In this document: one piece after another, positions 35,673 to 41,397 of the stretch
Layout of the letters: every line of letters begins with the position of its first letter
How positions within the stretch are numbered: position 1 is the first letter of the stretch
From: Verrucomicrobiales bacterium
Lineage (GTDB): Bacteria > Verrucomicrobiota > Verrucomicrobiia > Limisphaerales > UBA9464
NCBI GenBank assembly: GCA_027488845.1
Contig: JAIYBC010000025.1
Coordinates: 228,095-292,094, forward strand
DNA: 64,000 bases
Direction: 5' to 3'
Position numbers and translations under genes: made by a program
The notes under the pieces: generated by a model
Seen by the model: the letters and a program-made list of their open reading frames with translations, nothing else
What the model was told of the DNA's origin: nothing
Database searches by the model: none

Positions 35673-35807
35673 TCAGCGGGGATCGGCGTTGGGCTTGGGG
35701 TCACGCTCGTCGCGAGGCGGCCTCGGCACGCGGGGCGACCGCGGAGACCTCGGATCCCGCGCAGAGCGGGGCGGACGAACAGGGCGGGCAGGACGGGGCG
35801 GCTTCAT
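35673..35807 (-). CDS. 44-residue Pro/Arg-rich peptide in the lysis region
   Basis: A frame starting MKPPRPARPVRPPRSARDPR and ending KPNADPR fits between its neighbours: it starts 6 nt after the holin-like stop and ends 2 nt before the next ATG. More than half of its residues are Pro or Arg. Proline-rich small proteins occur in Rz1-type spanins, but this one has no lipobox or signal. It could equally be chance reading in G+C-rich DNA. Confidence 0.35.
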   Translation of the reverse strand: MKPPRPARPVRPPRSARDPRSPRSPRVPRPPRDERDPKPNADPR

Positions 35808-35813
35808 GGCTGG

Positions 35814-36317
35814 TCAGGGTCCCGCAACCTTGGCCGCTCCCTCGATCACGATGCGCAGCGTCTGCACCGCGCCTGTGCTGCTGGTCTGCTGGTCGAGCCC
35901 GCGCAGGCTCGTGGACTGGCTCTTGTCCGTCTGCGTCACCTGGAACCCGCGCAGCGACGCCTTGGAATCGAAGAACGACCGGGAACTCTGTCGGCTGACG
36001 ATGTTCCGCTCCTCACGGGTGCCGTCGGGATTGATGACCACCGACCGATCCTCCTGCACGTTGCGGAACGAGCCGCAGCCGGACAGCAGCAGCGCCGCCG
36101 GGGCCAGCACCAGCAGCAGGCCCAACACCGCAGGCGGCACCGGGGTCGACGGTCGGTTGCGCTTCTCCCAGATCGACCAGCCGAGGCCCACCAGGGTCAG
36201 CACGGCGCCAATGCCTTGCTCGATGTCCGCGGCGTCGGCGTAGCCTTTCGAAGCGAGGGCACCACCTCCAAAGGTCAGGAGGTGGCGGACGATGGAGAGG
36301 AGGAGCGTCTTGTTCAT
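35814..36317 (-). CDS. Holin-like protein with an internal lipobox
   Basis: 167 residues. The first 50 resemble small holins of the Pam3 gp28 type (VRHLLTFGGGALASKGYADA, then GAVLTLVGLGWSIWEKRNRP). A second hydrophobic segment at about 60-81 ends in a textbook lipobox, LLLSGC (Cys81), followed by a soluble part (FRNVQEDRSVVINPDG; SLRGLDQQTSSTGAVQTLRI). It therefore looks like a holin domain fused to a lipoprotein, possibly an o-spanin. The ATG at 36317 overlaps the stop of a 37-codon frame. Confidence 0.6.
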   Translation of the reverse strand: MNKTLLLSIVRHLLTFGGGALASKGYADAADIEQGIGAVLTLVGLGWSIWEKRNRPSTPVPPAVLGLLLVLAPAALLLSGCGSFRNVQEDRSVVINPDGTREERNIVSRQSSRSFFDSKASLRGFQVTQTDKSQSTSLRGLDQQTSSTGAVQTLRIVIEGAAKVAGP

Positions 36318-36427
36318 GCGCGCAGTAGGAAGACAGCGCGCGCGGAGACATGGCCCTCGGCCTGGAAGCGACGAGTTGTGGGATTACCCCTGCCGCGCGC
36401 GCTGAAAACTGGATTGTCGGAAGCCAT
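36314..36427 (-). CDS. 37-residue leader peptide or small protein at the head of the late operon
   Basis: MASDNPVFSARGRGNPTTRR continues to FLLRA; the stop overlaps the holin-like ATG (ATGA, 36314-36317). It starts 45 nt after dyad copy 4, matching the spacing seen before other late units, so it is probably the first cistron of the lysis-packaging operon and couples translation to the holin. The peptide is basic and has no domain. Confidence 0.45.
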   Translation of the reverse strand: MASDNPVFSARGRGNPTTRRFQAEGHVSARAVFLLRA

Positions 36428-36463
36428 GTCGGATGACACGGCCCAGTCTCAGGGATGCGCGGG

Positions 36464-36485
36464 GGAATGCTCGTTCGCGGGGAAC
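36464..36485 (-). promoter_or_regulatory. Late-promoter/operator dyad, copy 4
   Basis: Minus strand GTTCCCCGCGAAC (36473-36485) followed by GA and GCATTCC. It stands at the start of the entire leftward virion block, just beyond the stop of the 4-TM accessory gene (36492), so it is the best candidate for the main late promoter. Confidence 0.7.
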
Positions 36486-36491
36486 AAGCGA

Positions 36492-36968
36492 TCAGCTTTG
36501 CTCAGAAAAAGCGACGCGGAGGATCTGGTCCGAAAGGTAGATCACCCGAACTGTCGCGACAATCGCCCAGACGGTGCAGAACACCCACAGGACCATTAGC
36601 CATTGAGGGATCTGAGTAGCGTTTGACGCCCCCTTTTCAGGACAGATCATTGTCAGGGTTAGACTAAAGAACGTCGTTCCCAAAGAGAGCCAGATAGCCT
36701 TCGAGAAGAAGGACAGCAGCTTCGGGAACGCCCCAAGTTGGCGCAGCCGGTTGACGAACGAAGAACGCGGCATCGAGAAGACAAACGCCTGAGAGGTGCC
36801 CAGAAAGCCTACGGCAATCCCACCGACGTTGGTCACGCTCGAGAAGGTATCAGCCGCGGCGGACAGAACGTTTGGAAACCAGATCGAGTAGATCGCGCTC
36901 GCGAGAACGGCACAGACAAGCGGAGTCCACTGTTCAATCCAATGGATGATCTTGGAGTCCGGATTCAT
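36492..36968 (-). CDS. Four-helix membrane protein, candidate effector of a prophage immunity pair
   Basis: 158 residues with four predicted transmembrane helices (about 15-35, 46-66, 88-108 and 122-146) and short loops; the loop after TM2 is basic (SSFVNRLRQLGAFPKLLSFF). The start overlaps the end of the 306-residue gene by 35 nt, so the two are translated together. No family is recognised. Its codon and base use is clearly less G+C-rich than the virion genes, which suggests separate acquisition. Position beyond the RHH regulator suggests expression in the lysogen. A superinfection-exclusion or abortive-infection membrane effector is the leading idea. Confidence 0.65.
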   Translation of the reverse strand: MNPDSKIIHWIEQWTPLVCAVLASAIYSIWFPNVLSAAADTFSSVTNVGGIAVGFLGTSQAFVFSMPRSSFVNRLRQLGAFPKLLSFFSKAIWLSLGTTFFSLTLTMICPEKGASNATQIPQWLMVLWVFCTVWAIVATVRVIYLSDQILRVAFSEQS

Positions 36969-37854
36969 GGCGTTGACCGTAGACCTTGCGGAGGCTCACG
37001 ACATGTTCGTCGAATAGCTTTCGAAGGGCTTCCTTGCGGCGAATGTAGAATTGCTCGATCAGCGACGTTCCCTCAACTGTGATCTTCGCCCGGAACACGC
37101 TTTCAATCAAATCGACCGGATCAATCAGTCCGGTTTCGGGGTCCACCCCGCGCACCAACAGCTTGTCCACCCCCTTGGTTTCATCGGCCATAAAAGCACG
37201 GAGCTGATCAACCAATTTTCGCAGCGGTCCGGCCCGAAGACTTCCTGAGCGTTCTGTCGAAATCTTCACAGCAATTTTCGGTGCTCCAAGATCCTCGCTC
37301 AGTTTCACAGCTCCAGCCACACTAGACACCTCGCTGGCGAAGGCCTTTAGGTCGCTTGGTCTGGCGAGGGCAAACTCGAGGGTTCGGAAAGAGGTAAACG
37401 ACTCATACTTTGTGACCGCATCTGGCCTGAGCACCAGAGGCATCGTGAAGGTGTTCTTCAGTTGAGACATCTTCGCCACGTAGGAACCAAAGCGGTCAAC
37501 GCTCGCGGAGGCCCTGTTGGCCTGGTAGATGAGGATATTGGACTCGGAGTCGTAGCAAAACGCGGAGACTTCGCCCATGCCCTCCTCTGGATCGGTGATT
37601 ACTTGGCGAACAGTACCGTCTCTTTTTGAGACCGTTCCCGGCTCGTGAAGCCGGGTTCGCATGACGTCTCCCTCCCACACGGTTGGCATTTCGATTCGTT
37701 GTTCAATCAGATGGATGCGAACTGGGCCGTCAGTGGTTTCCAAACTGCGCTCAGCAACTTTGAGTCCGTGGATCCTTTTCAGGCAGTCGCCGAATTTGTG
37801 GCCGTCTTCGTTAGTGGGCCGAACAAAGTAAACGGTGAATTTCTTCTTGGGCAT
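36934..37854 (-). CDS. 306-residue soluble protein paired with the membrane protein (DUF6731-like?)
   Basis: Begins MPKKKFTVYFVRPTNEDGHK. The fold appears mixed alpha/beta: AERSLETTDGPVRIHLIEQR, then YDSESNILIYQANRASASVD and FTMPLVLRPDAVTKYESFTS, followed by RTLEFALARPSDLKAFASEV. From memory it resembles the poorly characterised DUF6731 group; this is not verified. No nuclease, ATPase or nucleotidyltransferase motif is seen. A good Shine-Dalgarno (GAAAGGA) precedes the ATG. It overlaps the downstream 4-TM gene, which suggests a sensor/effector pair. Base composition resembles that of its partner and differs from the flanking genes. Confidence 0.65.
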   Translation of the reverse strand: MPKKKFTVYFVRPTNEDGHKFGDCLKRIHGLKVAERSLETTDGPVRIHLIEQRIEMPTVWEGDVMRTRLHEPGTVSKRDGTVRQVITDPEEGMGEVSAFCYDSESNILIYQANRASASVDRFGSYVAKMSQLKNTFTMPLVLRPDAVTKYESFTSFRTLEFALARPSDLKAFASEVSSVAGAVKLSEDLGAPKIAVKISTERSGSLRAGPLRKLVDQLRAFMADETKGVDKLLVRGVDPETGLIDPVDLIESVFRAKITVEGTSLIEQFYIRRKEALRKLFDEHVVSLRKVYGQRHESGLQDHPLD

Positions 37855-38009
37855 ATCTGGTCCTTTCTTGATGAGCTGAAACAGTAGTCAGTGATTCAAC
37901 CACTGGTCTCAGGCGGGACCATTCTGGGCATAGATGCCCTCATGTCTACAGCAGCCGCGGACTTCTACACAGCGCGCCCAATGTGGAGAACTTTCGGGAA
38001 CTGCCTCCG

Positions 38010-38525
38010 CTACTTCCGCCGGTTCCTGTCCGCAGCCATGTCGGCAATGTCCAGAATGACGCACGCGAGGCTGTGGACGCCGTAGGCCACCATCATGATC
38101 AGGGCAACGACGGCCAGCCATAGGCCCCACACAACGGCTATGTTGGATCGACCAGCATTCCCGAACACCGCGCCGGCAGAGACCACCATTCCGACGACCA
38201 CCGCGCCGCCGATGATCATCAGCAGCAGGCCGCGCGCGCTCGTGTAGCAGGTCTGGGATCGCACCCGCGCCAAGTACTCCTTCGGGGATTCCTCGGCGGC
38301 GGTCGCCGTTGGCGCCTCTTGAGGAACAGCCGCCTTCGGCCCCCAGAGCGTCTTGGATGCGCGGGCTCCAGGCGCTCGTGGCGCGGCGTAGGTCTCGCCG
38401 CAGGAACCGCAGACCAGGTTCTCACCCAGCTGCATGACGTTGAGGTAGGCGGTGGTGCCGCAGTGGGGGCAGTCGCACGAGGCGACGATCTCGGATGCTT
38501 CTTGGGCGCTCATCATCGGGTCCAT
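38010..38525 (-). CDS. Zinc-ribbon protein with two transmembrane helices
   Basis: 171 residues. An N-terminal zinc ribbon (CDCPHCGTTAYL with VCGSCGETYAAP about 20 residues later) precedes a Pro/Ala linker and two C-terminal helices (LLLMIIGGAVVVGMVVSAGA; NIAVVWGLWLAVVALIMMVA). The C-terminus is basic. ATG at 38525 is preferred; a GTG at 38549 adds eight residues. It lies between the leftward RHH gene and the accessory pair and is probably expressed in the prophage. Membrane-bound zinc ribbons of this kind occur in immunity and stress genes; no specific function is assigned. Confidence 0.6.
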   Translation of the reverse strand: MDPMMSAQEASEIVASCDCPHCGTTAYLNVMQLGENLVCGSCGETYAAPRAPGARASKTLWGPKAAVPQEAPTATAAEESPKEYLARVRSQTCYTSARGLLLMIIGGAVVVGMVVSAGAVFGNAGRSNIAVVWGLWLAVVALIMMVAYGVHSLACVILDIADMAADRNRRK

Positions 38526-38632
38526 GGTTGCAGTGCCGGACGCAGCCACAACGAGCAGCTGGCGCCCCGCACGAGTTGTTCACAATCCGATCCTTGGACA
38601 GGCAATGTCCTCCCGGGGCTGGGAATCTTCCG

Positions 38633-39145
38633 TCATGATTCCACGCCGGAAGAAGAAGTTCGTTTCCCGCGACCAGCTCGAACTCGCTTTGGAGCCGATG
38701 GTCCGGGACTGGACGGTGCCGCAGATTCTGGAGGCCGCGGAGATGTACGGCCAGATGTCGGAGCAGCTTGAAGGCTTGGCGGCAGCGCGATCCCTTTTTC
38801 CGCAAATCGAGCCGCCAGCAGTGGTTTGGACATCTCCACCAACGCCCTCGGATCGAGACTTGGCCGCGAACTGACAGGTGCCGCAGCGTCGACCGACGAT
38901 CGCATTGCAGCCTCAGCAGCGGCACGCTCCAACGTGCGACGATGGGTTGGTCTACCGCCAACACCTGTGCGGTCGGGAATGAATCGGTCCTCGTTGGTGA
39001 CCTCAATTCCTTGGGCCGACAGGGCCAATTGAATTGCCTCTCGGATGAACTCCGAGCGGGACTTCTGACCGCGTGTCCTCGCGGCATCAATCTTTGCAAT
39101 CAGGCTGCCTGGGAGCCGCGCAGAGAATACTTGCCATGCCTTCAT
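38633..39145 (-). CDS. Ribbon-helix-helix regulator, candidate prophage repressor
   Basis: 170 residues. Residues 6-45 form a ribbon-helix-helix domain: VFSARLPGSLIAKIDAARTR, then SRSEFIREAIQLALSAQG. The remaining 120 residues are Ser/Pro/Arg-rich and probably disordered. It is divergent from a second RHH gene and separated by an 80-bp region with operator-like repeats. No Mu c- or CI-like repressor is present, so RHH proteins are likely to hold the lysogenic state, as Arc and Mnt do in P22 immI. Its last 240 bp overlap an opposite-strand frame with equal or better coding character. Confidence 0.65.
   Translation of the reverse strand: MKAWQVFSARLPGSLIAKIDAARTRGQKSRSEFIREAIQLALSAQGIEVTNEDRFIPDRTGVGGRPTHRRTLERAAAEAAMRSSVDAAAPVSSRPSLDPRALVEMSKPLLAARFAEKGIALPPSLQAAPTSGRTSPRPPESAAPSSPGPSAPKRVRAGRGKRTSSSGVES
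38635..38874 (+). CDS. 79-residue protein antisense to the end of the RHH gene
   Basis: Starts MIPRRKKKFVSRDQLELALE, continues PMVRDWTVPQILEAAEMYGQ and reads like a real small helical protein. The first two thirds show a strong preference for G or C in the third codon position, stronger than expected for a shadow. It lies wholly within the 3' part of the leftward RHH gene, on the other strand. Both may be real, or the RHH tail may be largely non-functional. No family is recognised. Confidence 0.4.
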   Translation: MIPRRKKKFVSRDQLELALEPMVRDWTVPQILEAAEMYGQMSEQLEGLAAARSLFPQIEPPAVVWTSPPTPSDRDLAAN

Positions 39146-39170
39146 GGGACCAATGGAGACCCCTTTTCAG

Positions 39171-39217
39171 AATTCTGGAAAGAATTGTTTGCCATACGTC
39201 GTCATACGTCGTAAGAC
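39171..39217. promoter_or_regulatory. Switch region: promoter and operator-like repeats between divergent RHH genes
   Basis: Two abutting direct repeats CATACGTCGT (39193-39202 and 39203-39212) lie within a rightward promoter-like sequence TTGCCA (39189-39194), 17-bp spacer, TAAGAC (39212-39217). Just left is an inverted repeat AATTCT-GGAA-AGAATT (39171-39186). RHH proteins commonly bind tandem sites about 10 bp apart. Initiation would fall at the ATG at 39225, giving a leaderless mRNA unless the ATG at 39264 is used. Confidence 0.65.
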
Positions 39218-39224
39218 CTTTTGC

Positions 39225-39416
39225 ATGCCAAGCAAACAGCGCAGGAAACGGAGCACCGAGGAGATGGTTCCCGTGACGATCCGGCTTCCCGCATCCACCA
39301 AGCAGGCGCTCGACGAGCACGTCCAGCGGCACGACCTCGATCGCTCGAAGTTCATCCGGCGCGCGATCCGTGTGTACGGCCTCCGCGACTCGGTTGAAGC
39401 CGCCGCCCACGCCTAA
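39225..39416 (+). CDS. Ribbon-helix-helix regulator heading the early operon
   Basis: 63 residues: basic N-terminus (MPSKQRRKRSTEE), then an RHH domain VPVTIRLPASTKQALDEHVQ with RSKFIRRAIRVYGLRD. It is divergent from the other RHH gene and first in the rightward early operon, the position of Mu ner or lambda cro, so an autoregulatory or anti-repressor role is likely. An alternative ATG at 39264 has an ACGGAG ten bases upstream and would keep the whole RHH fold. Confidence 0.7.
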   Translation: MPSKQRRKRSTEEMVPVTIRLPASTKQALDEHVQRHDLDRSKFIRRAIRVYGLRDSVEAAAHA

Positions 39417-39427
39417 CCCGACCGACC

Positions 39428-39700
39428 ATGGACGCCACGACCCACAACCTCTGTGAGAGCTGCCACTGGTGGCACTTGAAGCTCCGGGGCAACGACCCTC
39501 ACTCGCGGGACGGCTCGCTCCGTCCCTACGACCTGGGCGAGTGCCGCAAGCGCCCGCCGAGCACCCATCCGAAGCCGGACGGCCGCGTGTTCACGCACTG
39601 GCCCACGACGCGCGTCTCCGAGTTCTGCGGCTCCTTCACTGCCCGCGCCTCCACCCAGAAGCCGGCGCCGGCCGAAACCTCCAACCCGACCGAAGCGTGA
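39428..39700 (+). CDS. Small Cys/His (zinc-finger-like) early protein
   Basis: 90 residues with CESCHWWHLK, GECRKRPPSTHP and THWPTTRVSEFCGSF, four Cys and several His arranged as in small phage zinc-binding proteins that carry a WPxT...CG signature. The C-terminal 20 residues are low-complexity. It lies 11 bp after the RHH gene, and its stop overlaps the next GTG start (39697-39700). Confidence 0.65.
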   Translation: MDATTHNLCESCHWWHLKLRGNDPHSRDGSLRPYDLGECRKRPPSTHPKPDGRVFTHWPTTRVSEFCGSFTARASTQKPAPAETSNPTEA

Positions 39701-40185
39701 ACGCTGACCGGATCCGCTCCATGCAGCGCATGTTGTCGCTGCCCGTGGCTTCGAACGTCGCCCTGGTCTCGCTCGACAGCGCCCGGACGATCCTCGGGGT
39801 GGATGCCGAGTCGGTCTCGGCCCTGATCGACGACGGCACGCTGCGGTGGGTCTGGGACTTCGCGATCTCGACCAAGGCGGCCAGCCGGCGCGAGCTGCGG
39901 TTCTGGAAGCTGGATCTCCTCGCGGCCTACGCCCGCATGCAGCAGCAGCCGGAGCCGATTCCGACGCGGGACCTGCTCCTGCCGACGGTGCTGGAGACGA
40001 TCCTGCCTCCGACCAAGAGCGCGTTCCACGCATCGGAACTGCAAGCCCTCTTCACGTGCTCCGCGCAGCTCATCCAGAGCTTCTGCCGGAGCCACCACAT
40101 GGCCGGCGAGGTCCGGGCCCACACGCGGTGGGTCAGCCGGCAATCCCTGGTCTCCTTCCTCTCACAGCGACTCGTTCAGCAATGA
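39697..40185 (+). CDS. Early regulator with two excisionase/MerR-like HTH segments
   Basis: 162 residues, GTG start coupled to the upstream stop (GTGA). The first half has SLDSARTILGVDAESVSALI followed by a DDGTLRWVWDFA wing, and the second half repeats the pattern: FHASELQALFTCSAQLIQSF then HTRWVSRQSLVSFLSQRL. Two excisionase-type winged helices in tandem suggest a DNA-architectural or regulatory protein, possibly acting at the phage ends or at promoters. An ATG at 39721 is an alternative start. Confidence 0.6.
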   Translation: MNADRIRSMQRMLSLPVASNVALVSLDSARTILGVDAESVSALIDDGTLRWVWDFAISTKAASRRELRFWKLDLLAAYARMQQQPEPIPTRDLLLPTVLETILPPTKSAFHASELQALFTCSAQLIQSFCRSHHMAGEVRAHTRWVSRQSLVSFLSQRLVQQ

Positions 40186-40469
40186 TCTCCAACGACACCA
40201 CCTGGAGCGCGTACACCCGCGCCGCCACGCAGCTGAGGCTCTCGATGGGTCTCGATCCCGCACCGAAGTGCGACCAAGCCCGGGCCGCCTTGGCTGGGAT
40301 GGTCTTCGCCGTCCACACCTTCTGCGAGCCGGCGGCTGCCGCCGCGATCATCGAGGAAGGTCTCGGCCTCGACGAATGCACAGCCGCCGAGCTGCGCGCC
40401 CTCTTCACCGACCTCCGCGACCCGGAGGCCACGCCCAAATCCACCGCGGTCGTCATCGACCTCCGCTAA
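40182..40469 (+). CDS. Small early protein, unknown
   Basis: 95 residues, helical, starting MISNDTTWSAYTRAATQLRL; ATG coupled to the upstream stop (ATGA, 40182-40185). The last segment, AELRALFTDLRDPEATPKST, is followed by a short hydrophobic strand AVVIDLR. No family is recognised. Confidence 0.55.
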   Translation: MISNDTTWSAYTRAATQLRLSMGLDPAPKCDQARAALAGMVFAVHTFCEPAAAAAIIEEGLGLDECTAAELRALFTDLRDPEATPKSTAVVIDLR

Positions 40470-40481
40470 CCCCCGCTTCGT

Positions 40482-41357
40482 ATGGAAATGAACCTCACGC
40501 ACCCCTCATCCCCTGACACCGCCACCACGACGCCTGCCGGCCTGCCTGCGGCCGCCGCATCCCGCCTTCCCGCAGTTGCCGGCACGGTGGACAGCCTCCG
40601 CAACTGGCTGGACGCCGCGAAGAAGTTCGAGACCGGCAAGTTGTTCGCCCAGGTGATGGCCGGGCTGGAACTCAAGGCGCTCTGGAAGGCGGCCGGCCTT
40701 TCCCAAGGCAAGCGCAGCGACCTTTCCCAACTTGGGAAAAGTCACGACGAGATCTGCTCGGAGGTCGGCCTCTCGAAGACGCAGGCCTACCGCCTGATGG
40801 AGATGGCGGAGGCGGCGCTCCCGCGGCTCAAGAAGGCCCCGGAACTTGCTGGGCTGGATATCCTTGCAACGCCCATCTCCAGCCTCACCCCGGAATCCTC
40901 CTCTGCCCTCGAAGGCGCGGTCCGGAAGCTGACCGAAGGCCGCACCCAGCAGGACTTCTTTGCCGAGATGGGCCTCTACAAGAAGCCCAGCAAGGGCCCC
41001 GGTGGCGCCCGCGAGGCGGGTCCGGGTGGACCGGTGAACGAGGACGTCAGCCGGGAGCTGGCCATCCAGCAGGCCCGGGAGGACTTCAACCTGGCCGAGC
41101 GCACGCTGGTGACAGCCGGGGCGAACTTCACGCTGCTGGTCGATCAGGAAGTCGCCGCGCAGGTCCACGTGCTCCAGATGATGATCGACGCGCGGAACAA
41201 GTGGCTCCGCGTGCCCAAGGCCCGGCGCGACATGAACGCGGTGACGGTCATCCGGCAGTTCATCGACGTGCGCCACCGGGAGGCCATGGCCCGCGCCGAT
41301 CGCGGCGAGGCCGTCGGCGAGCTGCCCGCCGAGGAGACCTTCGACGCCCGCGGCTGA
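40482..41357 (+). CDS. DNA-binding early protein upstream of the transposase, sharing its C-terminal tag
   Basis: 291 residues. A low-complexity N-terminus precedes a helical region with a likely HTH (HDEICSEVGLSKTQAYRLME, about 87-106), comparable with KorB/ParB-type or recombination-accessory DNA binders. A second helical domain follows (LAIQQAREDFNLAERTLVTA). The protein ends in ELPAEETFDARG; the transposase has the same EETFDARG near its C-terminus plus a related EEFDAR at its very end. The shared tail suggests binding to a common partner. The gene lies 40 bp before the transposase. Confidence 0.6.
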   Translation: MEMNLTHPSSPDTATTTPAGLPAAAASRLPAVAGTVDSLRNWLDAAKKFETGKLFAQVMAGLELKALWKAAGLSQGKRSDLSQLGKSHDEICSEVGLSKTQAYRLMEMAEAALPRLKKAPELAGLDILATPISSLTPESSSALEGAVRKLTEGRTQQDFFAEMGLYKKPSKGPGGAREAGPGGPVNEDVSRELAIQQAREDFNLAERTLVTAGANFTLLVDQEVAAQVHVLQMMIDARNKWLRVPKARRDMNAVTVIRQFIDVRHREAMARADRGEAVGELPAEETFDARG

Positions 41358-41397
41358 GCCTGCGGCCGACCCACCACTTCCGACGCCCTCTTCTCCC

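Noticed and set aside
35402..35704. 100-codon minus-strand frame overlapping the DUF2730-like gene
   Set aside because: Out-of-frame shadow; the 129-residue frame has a clear membrane helix and coiled coil and fits the overlaps with neighbours.
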